A DNA stretch of 64,000 bases from assembly GCA_022702705.1 (NCBI GenBank), contig CM040432.1, positions 46,836,540 to 46,900,539 on the forward strand. The letters are read 5' to 3'. The DNA comes from Papilionanthe hookeriana x Papilionanthe teres (taxonomy: Eukaryota > Streptophyta > Magnoliopsida > Asparagales > Orchidaceae). The translations under genes and the position numbers were made by a program. Under the pieces are notes generated by a model, which was not told the DNA's origin, ran no database searches, and worked only from the letters and a program-made list of their open reading frames with translations. Positions 24,436 through 36,125 of this stretch are shown here, in pieces. How positions within the stretch are numbered: the stretch's first letter is position 1; each line of letters starts with the position of its first letter.

Positions 24436-25600
24436 CCGAGATTGGAATCCATTTCCAATTCTCTTTAGACCTTTGAGATTGGAACCATTTTCCATTTCTC
24501 TTTAGACTTTCGAGATTGGAACCAGTTTCCATTTCTCTTTAAACCTTTGATATTGGAACCAGTTTCCATTTCTCTTTAAACCTTTGAGATTGGAACCAGT
24601 TTCCATTACTCTTTAGACCTTTGAGATTGGAACCAGCTTCCATTTCTCTTTAGACCTTCGAGATTGGAACCGCTTCCATTTCTCTTTAGACCTTCGAGAT
24701 TGGAACCAGCTTCCATTTCTCTTTAGACCTTTGAGATTGGAACCGCTTCCATTTCTCTTTAGACCTTCGAGATTGGAACCGGCTTCCATTTCTCTTTAGA
24801 CCTTTGAGATTGGAACCGCTTCCATTTCTCTTTAGACCTTCGAGATTGGAACCAGTTTCCATTTCTCTTTAGACCTTCGAGATTGGAACCAGCTTCCATT
24901 TCTCTTTAGACCTTCGAGATTGGAACCGGTTTTCATTTCTCTTTAGACCTTCGAGATCGGAACCGGTTTCCATTTCTCTTTAGACCTTCGAGATTGGAAC
25001 CGCTTCCATTTCTCTTTAGACCTTCGAGATTGGAACCGCTTCCAATTCTCTTTAGACCTTCGAGATTGGAACCGGTTCCAATTCTCTTTAGACTTTCGAG
25101 ATCGGAACCGCTTCCATTTCTCTTAGACCTTCGAGATTGGAACCAGCTTCCATTTCTCTTTAGACCTTCGAGATTGGAACCAGTTTCCATTTCTCTTTAG
25201 ACCTTTGAGATTGGAACCAGCTTCCATTTCTCTTTAGACCTTCGAGATTGGAACCAGCTTCCATTTCTCTTTAGACCTTCGAGATTGGAACCAGCTTCCA
25301 ATTCTCATTAGACCTTCGAGATTGGAACCGCTTCCATTTCTCTTTAGACCTTCGAGATTGGAACCAGTTTCCAATTCTCATTAAACCTTCGAGATTGGAA
25401 CCAGTTTCCATTTCTCTTTAAACCTTCGAGATTGGAACCAGTTTCCAATTCTCATTAAACCTTCGAGACCGGAACCAGATTCCAGTTCTCTTTAAACCTT
25501 CGAGACCGGAACCAGATTCCAGTTCTCTTTAAACTTTCGAGGTTGAAACTCCGTTTCAATTCTCATTAAACTTTCGAGATCAATACCTAAATTCTGATTC
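24436..25600 (+). repeat. Tandem array of ~37-bp hairpin units in the 3' region (inner)
   Basis: About 31 head-to-tail units of 36-38 bp with the core TTCGAGATTGGAACC followed by TTCCATTTCTCTTTAGACC. Each unit has inverted arms (GAGATTGGAA and TTCCA-TTTCTC); one at 25060 is nearly perfect (GAGATTGGAACC/GGTTCCAATTCTC). The last units from 25560 switch to the TACCTAAATT-loop type that fills the outer array, so the inner array looks like local expansion of one variant. Short ORFs through it are repeat translations, not genes. Confidence 0.92.
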
Positions 25601-26009
25601 TCATCCCCTTCAATCAACACTTAAACTCCGATTCTCATTCTGCGGCCGGTACCCCGATTCCAGTTTTCTCCACAATCCCGGGATTGGAACCTCGTTTCGA
25701 ATCCAAATTTCAAATTCAAATTTCCTCAAATTGATTTTAAACCAAACTTCAATCTAAATGAAAACTCAAAATCTAAACTTACACATCAAAACTTAAACTA
25801 AAACAAAACGAAAATCTAAATTGAATTCCCCCAGATCATGTGATTTGGGATTCACCTCCTTTTCCTTTCCCAGCCGAGAGTTCGGAGAATCTCCGGCCTT
25901 AGAGATATACTTGACACTCCCCAGTGAAATTTCTTCTACTTCGTCCTAAGTTTGTCACTTGGACATCTGTGTTGGTTTTGTTGATTTTTCGGTCAACGCC
26001 AATACGCGC
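25601..26009 (+). other. 3' untranslated region of the inner element, distal part
   Basis: AT-rich with degenerate array units at its start, then unique sequence that is collinear with 42986-43327 of the outer copy, including CCCAGATC(A/T)TGTGATTTGG. No ORF supported. Confidence 0.6.
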
Positions 26010-26050
26010 GGTGTGCTTGGTTAGCACACCACACCTATTGGGGGTCCATT
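26010..26050 (+). promoter_or_regulatory. Stem-loop, complementarity box and PPT before the inner 3' LTR
   Basis: GGTGTGCT/AGCACACC forms an 8-bp perfect stem with a 5-base loop (26010-26030). ACACCTATTGGGGGTCCA (26031-26048) follows; it includes the G-run that must serve as the polypurine tract and is the exact reverse complement of 13247-13264 in the leader. The LTR starts two bases later. Confidence 0.72.
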
Positions 26051-29000
26051 TGTTGACCTCATTTTTGATGAGGTCTTCTCTTCTTCTCTTTAGTACTTAG
26101 GATCTAGCCTTAGGCTTTTCCTTTGACTATCCTAGAGGATTAGAATTGGGACCCATCACTTAGAAATTCAAACCACTTCTTAACTCCCTGCAAACTCCAC
26201 AAAATTGATTGTAGACCCCTAATCACCTAAAGGGTTGAAATTAAATGTGGAAGTTTAAAGGATGAGTTCCTATAAGACTCTTTGGCCTTAGGACTGCCCT
26301 GGGTGGCCTGGTCGCAGTGAAGGGGCTGACTTACACATACATTACACCTATACACTACACCTTCACACACCTCCTAAAACCACACCCATACCCAACTTGA
26401 CCTCCCGACTCATGAAGGTGGTTCACATGGATGGTCCTTAACCCCTAAGCCCTTGGCTAAGAGGGTTAGGAACAACATAGTGGATGCCTCAAATGAGTCC
26501 CTTCATGGCTCATGTGGACTTGATATGGCTTCATGGCTAAACAAAAATGATTTCATTCCACTTACGTTCACCCAATCTTCAATTTTCCAAATTTTCAATT
26601 TTTGACCCCCGGGACCCTACACCCGCCTGACCTACCCAAAACCCTTGAAACCCTCCAAAATTTGCAAAATCACCTAAACTACCAAAAATTCTCCAAAATC
26701 ATTCCTAAACATGTCTTCATCAATCAAATTGATCATCCATAGCCAAAAATACCAAAAATTCCAAAGATACCTCCCAATACCCTCCAAATACCCAAAATAC
26801 CCCTCTTAGCCAAAAAATCCAAAAATTCAGAAAATTTCCAAAAAATTCCAAAAAATCCCAAATATTCCCAATTTCATTTTGTTCAACTACATCATGGGCC
26901 AATTTTGTCAATTTACCCCACTTTTATTAAAACCCCCAATTTGACCCATTTTAACCCAAAGTAAACCCAATGTCAAACCAAACCTACCCAATTGACCCAA
27001 ACTCTGGTCCAATTCAATTCTAAACTTCAATTCAACATCCCCAACACCAATCTAGACCAAATCCAAGCCCAATTTGGTTGGCATTGGGATCCAATTTCAC
27101 TTTTGGCCTTAAAGCCCGATTTGGGCCCATGACCCAAACTTAGCCCAAACTCACCCAATTCAACTCCAATTAACCCCAAATCTTTTCTAAACCTTCCTTA
27201 ACATCACCATAAACAAAACACTAACATGATTTGCCCAAGATTTTGACCCAAACCCCACTCAAATTCAACCCAAAATCAAAAAGCCCAATTTTGACCTAAA
27301 CCCAGACCTAGCCTAAATAGACCCAAACCTCAAAATCAAAACCCAACCAAAGCCAAAACCTCTTTGAAACACTCCCATAAACATTTCTCAACATTTATTT
27401 TACATCAATTTCAACCCTAGCCCAACATTGGCCCAAGTTAGCCCAATTTGACCTACATTGGCCCATTTACCAAATAAACCCAAATTCAACCCAATTCAAA
27501 CCCAAACCACCTTAAATCTATTTCAAATTACTCATGAAACATCCCTAAACCAAAACCAACAACTATTTGGCCCAACCTTTTACAAAAATTCCCATCCATG
27601 AACACATTCTTAAACTTAAAAGCCCACTTCCCTTAAACCTTCCTAAAAGCCCATTTCCTTCAAAATTCAAAAGCCCAAATCATCCTAAAGCCCACATGAC
27701 ACTTCCCCTCATCATCCATTTGATCAAAATCACCCCTAAGTTTCAAAATCATCAATTAAACCATTCCAAATCAAGCCACATGTCAAATTACCCCCTAAAT
27801 GCCAAATATTTCTAAAACCCTTTTCATGAAACAAGTCAACCTTTTCCCAAGCCAAATGGAGCCATGAACAAGCCATTCTCAAGCCATATGAAGCCATGAG
27901 GGCTTTGACTTGTCATTAGTCCATTTATGGCAAGAAGAGGGGGTCTTTCTTAAACCTCCTTTAACCCTTTTTTGCCTTAATCATGTCACACACTAAACCA
28001 TGTTTAGCCACCTCATCATGGATGGAGACTTCACCACTCCTTCTAAGCCGACCTAAATGATTCCCTCAGCTCAACATCGAGCTTGGAAGGGTGCACCAAG
28101 CCCAAAATGGTGGGTTGACCCAAACCAAGCCAAAGTGGCCCCTTCCCCTTTCTACTTTGATTCAACCACTTTACACATGTCAAACCTCGATTGAATGCAC
28201 CAAACCCCAGCCACGACCCACCCGAACAAGATGGTGACTAGTGCACGGCCGGCCCGCCACCGGCCGCCGGAAAACACCATGGCCGAGACCTCGGGAGGAG
28301 CCAAAAAAATTCAATCCTCCCTTGCTGACTTGTCTCAACCCAATGGACAGCATAGCTCTCCTTCTCCTCACCAGAGCAGCTGATCCCCAGCCTTAAACCC
28401 CGTGGGAGGCCCTCCAGCCTCTCCTATTTAAACCCCTCACCCTCATGGCCATGGAAGGTGCTGAACCAGACTATACCAAAACTCTGCCAAAATCACTCCT
28501 CACTCCCCTCCAGACATAGAGCAATTGATCCCCACTGTTCTCCTGCTCTAATCCCCATTGATTGAGCTCAATTTTGGAGCTCAATTCTCGTGCCGAACGA
28601 GACACTCCCGAATCCTCCACCAAAATCAAATTAAACTCACCTACACCTTCACTGTGCCAAGAGAAGAAGTTTTCCAGTGAAAGCCCCTCTCCGGGCCACC
28701 CGGTTGTTCCGGACTCCAAAGGTTGTGATCGGCCTTGGTGGAAATCACACCTGGCAATTCACCACATCCCCAGGCTTCATCCCTAGCCTCCTGCAGCTCC
28801 AACAAACGTACCGAGCATCTCTGATCGAGGCTTCACCTCTCAGAGCTAAGGTATGGATCAATTCTTCATCCCGAGCTTCTAAACATTCTCCATTTCAAAT
28901 GAGTCGATTTCAATGAGCATTAGCCGTATAGATGTGTTCGTCTCTTCAAGACGAATCCATAAAGCATAAGAACATAAAAATCCATGGAGAATTGAGTGAG

Positions 29001-32000
29001 ATCTTAGGGCTAGAAGGTAGACGGCTCTCGGGTTAGGACGCTCGGGGACGATGAACGGATGCCGTTCATTCAATACACGCGAGGACGGACGGCTCAGATG
29101 GTGTCGGACCAGGAGACGGTACGTGAACCGCGGGCCGCGTGCCGCTGAGTCAGAAGGCGGCGTCAAATGGGAGCGCGCCGCGTGTGCATTCGGAGCTGCC
29201 GAGGTTGACGCGGCGCCGCGTCAATTAAGTAGAAAAATAGGATTTTTTCTTATTTATTTAAATCCCAGAACTTCAAAAATCCATATCTTTGTGTAGAAAA
29301 ATCACAAAAATAAAATAAAAATACCCTCTTGCTCAGTGAACAGAGGAGAATAATGTGGAAAAGAAATTAATTAATTTTATCCATTATTTTATTTTTAATT
29401 AATTATTTACTCCCTGCATTGTTTTAATTCTCCATGCATTCATACAATTTACCATGGCATGAGACCATAGGGCTTTTGAAGCCTCTGAACTTGGGAACAT
29501 TCCCCGAATTTTCCAGGGTTGGAGGCCATCTCTCGTGAATAGTTATTGATTTTTCAAATGCATGTGGCTGTTTTGAGTATTTTAATTCCAAAAATTAGCA
29601 TGTTGTGAAATAAATTCTAGGAAAATTTGGAGATGTTCCTTATGACCGAGAGAACCCTAGGAAAAATAGGACTTGAGTTAATTCACTTAAAATAACCCTA
29701 ATTGGCTTAAACACCCAAAATAGACCCCTAATTAATTAGAGTTAACCATAGATCAAATTAACTTGAAATCAATTCTCCACTAACCTTTAGGATCAGAGGA
29801 ACCCACCATAAAAGTTTGAAGTCAATTGGACTTGGTTAGCCTTACTAAATGGGTTGATTAAGCCATTTAGTCATTTTAAACTTTAAAAATTCATAACTTT
29901 CAAAATACCTTTCAAAAATTCACCAAATTGGTTTTGGAGCCTCTCTGATATCAGGGGAATTTAAGAAAATTAAAATTTCAATTTTCTAAAAAAGTTAAAT
30001 TTTTAGTATTATTTTAATCTTTTAATAATTAAAAAATAATATAAATCACAAAAATAATAAAATTCGCCAAAATGTCATATTTTGAAATTTAATCACTTAG
30101 GAACAAACCCCATATTTTTCTTAGGTCTATTTAATGAGATATTAAATTTTAAAGCCCTAGGGTAATTTTAAAATTAAAAAAATGTATTTTCTAGCATTTT
30201 CACTAAAATAATTATAATAAATCAAAGAAAAATCAGAAAATTGTAAAATTTAGTTCTTTGGAATCCTTGGTATCAGAGAGAATTTTAAAAATTATAAAAT
30301 TCATTTTTCAACTTATATTTTATTTTTAAATTAATTAATACTCCAGAACTTAAAATAATTCTAATAAATAAAATATAATTCAAAAAATCACAAAAATTGG
30401 TCCAAGTGGTCCTCTGGTTATTAGGAATGTCCCATAATTTTCTTAAGGATTAAATTAAATTAAAGTTAAATTATTTAAAGCAAACCTTTTTAAAATAAAA
30501 TATTAAATTAAATTAAATTAAAATTAAATTAAATTAAATTAAATTAAATTAAATTAAATTAAATTAAATTAAAATTAAATTAAATTAAATTAAATTAAAT
30601 TAAAATTAAATTAAATTAAATTAAATTAAATTAAATTAAATTAAATTAAATTAAATTAAATTAAATTAAATTAAATTAAAACTAAATCAAATTAAATTAA
30701 ATCAAATTGAATTAAATTAAGTTAAACCATACTATATTAAATTAACTTAAATTAAATTAAATTAAATTAAACCACATTAATTCAAGTTAAATTAAATTAA
30801 ATTGAATTAAATATAACATTGCTTAAGACATAAAGAAATTCAAAATAAATCTAAAACAACTTGAACACTATTCCAAACTTAAATCCATTAACTAAAATTA
30901 AATCACAACTCACTTGAACATCCATTTGCTCTCGAAAGCTCGTGATGTCATAACTCTTAAAGGAGTGTTAAAAGAAGTGTTAATTCACTCATAGGATATT
31001 CAGATGTCCTAGTTCACTGAGCAAGACAACAAAACTTAAACTCTCGGACGATTAATTCATTTGTGTAATTAAATTCATTTGGACTTAAAACAATCCCGAA
31101 ATATTGAAAAGATGTTTAAGATTCGTCTTAAGCACTTCCTCAATATGATAGGATATTTATAAGAACAATTGAACTTAGTTGTTCTTTGATGAAGAAAATC
31201 GTCCTCAAACTAAAATACAAGAACCTAGACGTCATAGGAATGACTAGCTATAGGATTAGGACTTTGGTGGAAAACCATAACCCTTCCCTTAGCTTTACCT
31301 AGGAAATTGTTATAAATGCTTAAATGCTCTAAATTTTACTTTAAGTGCAGCTTGGGATAAAGGGAAGGCCCTCCGTGTATGCTTTTATTTTATTGCAATT
31401 TATCTTATCGCAATTCATTTACTCGTGTCGCACTTTACCTTTCTTGCATGATAAACAACGATTGCATGAAAATCTACACCTTTAGGACAGTAAACCAAAA
31501 CTCGAAACTCATAACTAAATTAAAAGACACTACAAGATAAAATTCACCGCCACAACATTCAAAATATAAGACAACTCAAAATTTAATCACAAACAGAACA
31601 ACAAAACTACAACTACAACTAAATTAAAACGTCTCATTGAATGATCGGGAATACCTCGGATGATGTAACCCACGTGTTGCTAACGGGATTTCCCACGGTC
31701 TAAATGAAAGTGCGGAACTCATTTAGTTGAGTTTAGCAAATTCATCCGGACTAAGTGAATTCGATGAAAATAACGGTGTCGGGATGACGGAACCGTGGGA
31801 TCTTAATCGGTTCTGTTTAATCAACTTTAAGATTTGTTTTAATTAAAACATAAAAAACACTTGGAAATTAAGACTTTCTCTAAGCCAAACACTTCTCCCA
31901 TCTCCTGATTTATGACTTCTAAAACTAAACCTCTGCAACAACAAGGAGCTCGGAGCATGGTGGGCAACGACGGCCATCGTCATCGAGTAAAATGCGAGTC

Positions 32001-32925
32001 TACTTCAACAAAACTTTCCTTAGAGTTAAATAACCAAGCCATAGGACTTCGAGGTAGTTTGCCTAGTGCAACATAAATCCTCAACCTCTTCATTAGGCAT
32101 TTGCATGATCATGTCATGTAAATTAAGCCCTAACCGGTCTTAGGATTTCCGAGGTAGTCGTCCGATACGACATAAACCCTCACATCTTCGAGGCTATTTG
32201 TATGATTTCATCATACAAATATAAGTCCTAACTAATTAAAATTGGCAAGATCAAAATACTAAATAAACATTAGGACCTTCCTAAATTCAAGCCAAACAAT
32301 AGGATAGTCGGGAAATTATCGAAGTTCGCTTAGAATCTGTGATTTCTCCTACCTTTCTTCCTTTGAATTCCCAAAACAAAATGTTCCAAACTTGATCCAT
32401 TCCCTATTGAAATTCCAAAATTCAATCCCTTGAAAACTTAAACTTTGAAATTCTTGAGAGCAGAACTGCTGATTATTATCGAGAGTTTTCTTAGGTGATT
32501 TCCGTCACTTAAGATGTAATTAACTATAGGGGCTTGCCCTTATAGGGAACTTTAAGAACCCGAGTAATATAAACCTCGCTTAATTCATTTATATTAAGCG
32601 GGGAACTTGTCGGCTTATAAAATTGGTTCGCAGACCAAACTGATGTCACAAACATTTCTAGTTTATTTAATCGAGCCCCATCATCAAACGATGTGTCTAT
32701 TCTTCGGGATAGATACATGGTTTGTGATGTGGTGCTCATTTATATAAACTATTCGGGATGTGAGATCAGTTTGATTTCATAAAATTTCCAAATTTAAAGT
32801 TATTTTCAAAATCAAATACTACTTTTCAAATTATTTATTTAAATTAAATTAAAAAAATTCGCCGACAATTTCTGTAGGCGACCTCTTTTCAAAAATACAA
32901 CACTTAACCCTAAAATATGCCGACA
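26051..32925 (+). repeat. Inner element 3' LTR, 6875 bp
   Basis: Same start (TGTTGACCTCA) and end (GCCGACA) as 5634-13002. It lacks about 540 bp present in the 5' LTR: near 30450 the sequence jumps from CTTAAGGA to TTAAATTAAATTAAAG. It contains a TATA-like box at 28424-28433, the G-poor stretch at about 26900-27820 and the (AAATT)n tract at 30465-30815. No gene is seen. Confidence 0.93.
30465..30815. repeat. (AAATT)n tract in the inner 3' LTR
   Basis: Longest and purest pentamer run of the three LTR copies. It directly abuts the 540-bp deletion breakpoint near 30450, so slippage or recombination in the tract may have caused the loss. Confidence 0.9.
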
Positions 32926-32930
32926 CTCTT
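32926..32930. repeat. Target-site duplication CTCTT, right copy
   Basis: Follows the CA end of the inner 3' LTR and precedes the resumed outer gag; partner of 5629-5633. Confidence 0.95.
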
Positions 32931-34784
32931 CCGCCAGTTCGTCAGTAGTTTGTCAGGGATTGCCTTCGACTGGTACGCAGAATTGCCGAACGGTTTAGTA
33001 AAGACCTTTTCAGAGCTGGAGAATCCCTTCGTTAAACGATTTGCAGTGGCTCAGCACCACATCACTATTGGTGATCTAGTGGTGGAGCAACAAAAGCCGA
33101 ACGAGACTTTAGTGGATTACATACTTCGATGGAGAAACTTAAGAATGAAGTATGAACCACAGCTTCAAGAACAACATGCAGTCGGCATCCTACTTAAAAG
33201 TATCCATGGCCCGATAGCACTCCTCCTTAAAGGATTTACAATCAAGACTTTCGAGAAGTTGCTTAGCAAGGTCGGGAGCTTGCAAGAAGAGGCAAAGCAA
33301 TTAAGTTTCGCGGACAAGAATGATAAGCAGAAGCCCATGAAAACATTTGAAAAGAAATCCAGAATCGTCGCGGTTGTAGATAAGGGCAAGCAGCCAATGC
33401 AGATACCGCCAGAGCGACCGCAACCTAGTTACCAACCACCGCAACGAATATACCAACAACCTCAACAAGGCTATCAGCAACCTCAGTAGGTTTATCAGTA
33501 ACCTCGTCCGAGCTATCAGTCACCTCAGCATTATGAACAACCGCCTCGCTCGTCACGTACTTTAAGAGAACTTCTAAATAGAGAATATCCATTCAAAACT
33601 GAAGCAGTAGCGAAGATGTTCCGTAGCTTAATAAAGACACCGGATTTTTCAGCTGCGAGCCCAAGAAGCCGGAGGAAGTCAATAAGAAAGATCATCCGAA
33701 CTATTGCCCTTACCACCAGATGCTTGGACACAAGATAGAGGATTGCATTACTTTCAAGAGTCGACTTGATGACAATCTCCGGAGAGGGAACATAACGATC
33801 CCAAAAGAATACATGAAGGAACCCCAGAAAGGAGTTTCCATCAATGTTATTTCAACGGATCCCATTGTTCCGATAGACCCTTACACGACTGATGATGGAT
33901 GGAGTACTGAGTGGACAAGATCATCGAAGAAAATTTTGGATCACATCCAGACCTCTTCGGTACGCGCTTCAACTCAGAGTTTGAAACCTGTCGAGCCGGC
34001 ACTATCACTTGCGATTGAAGAACCGCCCCGGAAGGAGGAGAAGATCGTGGAAGAAAAGAAGACCGAGGCTCCGAAGGGTAGACTAGGGGCTGCTTATCCT
34101 AGGATGGTTGTTTCTGATTCGGGGGAGAAATCCCTTGAACTCATGACTCTGTATGATTATTTGATCGCTCCGGTGGGATCTTATAATGATAAGGGTTATG
34201 GCATTGGCTACGTTTTGACTGTTTTTAACGATTACATAACTAACGACAACCGACTTAATCCGGATCTCGATTCCAATACAAATAACGATTCTCAAATCAT
34301 ATACAACCTCGACGACCACGACGAAGAAGATGTTCACAAAGGAGGCTACGAAAGTTCGACAAGCAACGAGTCCATTTATGAATTCCGAGGAGCTCCGATC
34401 ACGATAGAATTAGAACCATCAGACACCGAAGCAACTTCAGAAGAGCTAGTGGTTCTAATTCAAGAGGATACACCGGCAGATTCAACACCAAATTCAGAAG
34501 AAATAATTGAAGTAAATTTAAGAAGTGGAAAAGTTCTACCTCCGAGAATGGGTCCAAAGGATAAAGGAAAGCAGGTGGTTGCTCAGGAAGAGCCAACCCC
34601 AGTAGAGGAACTACCCATTCGAGAAGAAACTGAGGAACATGGTAATAAAGTGGACTACAACGTGCTAGCCCATCTTAGGAAGCTACAAGCCAAACTAAGC
34701 ATATACGACGCTCTGATCCTGTCAAAGGAGATGAGAGAAGCTCTGATCAAAGCTCTACTTGATCCAGAGATTTGTTTATCTTAA
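32931..34784 (+). pseudogene. gag: gag, 3' part, and acidic linker (outer copy)
   Basis: Open from 32931 to 33489 (SSLSGIAFDWYAELPNG, DYILRWRNLRMKYEPQ, then a Gln/Pro/Tyr-rich tail with YQQPQQGYQQPQ), stop TAG at 33487. A frameshift near 33650 moves to the frame read from 33720 (MLGHKIEDCITFKSRL, second half of the zinc-knuckle-like motif). That frame runs openly through an acidic linker with EVNLRSGKVLPPRMGPKDKG to a TAA at 34782, where the inner copy has CGA. Confidence 0.85.
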
Positions 34785-35243
34785 ATGGCCGGTGATTCCT
34801 CCGACGAGGTTTGCTTGTTAAGAGAACAGCGAGGTGTTACCTTCACGGACAATGATCTATTACTGGGAACAGCGGATCACAACCGACCGTTATACATTTT
34901 AGTCACTATTGGAAAGTTTATGCTCTCCAGAATGTTAGTTGATCCGACAGCATCAATCAGCATAATGAATCTTCGGATGCTAGCATATTTAGAAATTGAT
35001 GCTCGCGAGCTTGAAGCAGACAAGATGTTATTAAGAAGCTTCAATCAGAAAGGAGACAGAGCTCTTGGATCGATAACAATACTCATGAATACCAGTGATT
35101 TAGCGAAGACAACTGCAAAATTCTACATAATCGATTCTGAGACATCGTTCAACGCTCTACTGGGTCGGCCATGGATCCATGAAAATTGGATGGTACCGTC
35201 GTCTCTGCACCAGTGCATAAAGTATTATGAAGAAGGGGAATAG
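34785..35243 (+). pseudogene. Aspartic protease (outer copy)
   Basis: Same frame as 33720-34784. The active-site loop reads VDPTASISIM where a working retropepsin has D-(S/T)-G-(A/S) and the inner copy has VDPGASINIM, so the key Gly is changed to Thr and the protease is probably dead. The flap and C-terminal motif LLGRPWIHENWMVPSSLHQC is intact. Ends at a TAG (35241) that continues in the same frame downstream. Confidence 0.83.
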
Positions 35244-36125
35244 TGTATCAAAGGTGATTTGCAACCGTTCTCCATGCATGAAATTGGAATTCATGAAGAT
35301 GCAGCCTACTACGTGCCTCCGAAGAAAACAATCTTTTCCAGAAATACCATACCAAATGAAGCAAAAGAAATTCGAGACAATGAAGAACCTGAAGTTCTAG
35401 TCCAACAGTTACTCACCACTCCCTTACGGCGAGATGGTGAAGATTTCTCCAGAACTCGCACCCGAGGTCGAGGCCGGGGACGAGGACGTGGAAGAAATGT
35501 TGGAACAGTTAGACAGAAGAAACCGGTCATCGATGTTGATTGGTAGAACACTTCCGAAGAAGAAGAAGAAATCAAGAAAGAAGCAGCGACAATAAGTCAA
35601 AAGAAACCCCAGTTCAAGATCTCTCTCGAAGATGAAAAGAATGAAGAATATAAATCAATGTACGAGAAGATTAACCATCATGTACATACTATGACCCTGA
35701 CCCCGATCCATTCTAATAAGATTGAGGGTATGGTGGTCAAGGAAGTGCATGGTGGTGGTACTAAACCAATCAAGTTTTACCGTGGTGCTTCTTCTTCCAA
35801 AACTGAAAGTGATGTACAATTTGAAGATGTTACTTCATCTGAATTAATGGAATTACATTTTGAGTGGTACTCTCCCTATGTTCAAAATTTAATTCAATGT
35901 GGTGTCTTACCTCGACAATGGATGAAAGGTCAATCACAACATTTTGAAATATTATGGAATAATGCCGGTCGGCCTCCCAATTCAAAACATGGTCTCGGAT
36001 TTGGCACAGTAGGATCAGTTGATGATACGGAATTTTGCTTGGTTGTCACTTGCGAACCTAATAAAGACTGCTTGGAAGCTTCAGAAGATCTCGAAGATCT
36101 ACCAATCAGAGATACTCCACCATAA
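35244..36125 (+). pseudogene. Protease-RT linker with RG-rich tract (outer copy)
   Basis: Same frame, interrupted by stops at 35544 and 36123. It has the RTRTRGRGRGRGRGRN tract near 35455-35495, then acidic and Ser-rich sequence, YEKINHHVHTMTLTPIHSN and FKFYRGASSS-type sequence. No enzymatic domain is recognised. Conservation of the RG tract in both copies argues that it is a real part of the polyprotein. Confidence 0.68.

Larger units (their letters stand above)
5634..32925 (+). mobile_element. Inner Tat/Ogre-like element, 27.3 kb, full structure
   Basis: Bounded by TG...CA LTRs (5634-13002 and 26051-32925) and a perfect 5-bp duplication. Order: LTR, PBS, leader, ORF1, gag, protease, RT, RNase H, archaeal-type RNase H, integrase, AlkB ORF, tandem-repeat 3' region, PPT, LTR. 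Frames contain many single-base indels, often at CTG or CAG sites, so as printed the copy is not autonomous. At 27 kb it is at the large end for plant LTR retrotransposons. It must be younger than the outer copy it sits in. Confidence 0.95.

Noticed and set aside
24933..25190. Minus-strand repetitive ORF (SNLEGLKRNGS units) and plus-strand partner
   Set aside because: Read-through of the 37-bp tandem hairpin array. Units of 36-38 bp do not keep a frame throughout, so it is not a protein gene.
24436..25600. CRISPR-like array of regularly spaced repeats
   Set aside because: Units are contiguous with no unique spacers, lie in a plant retrotransposon 3' region, and no cas genes are present.
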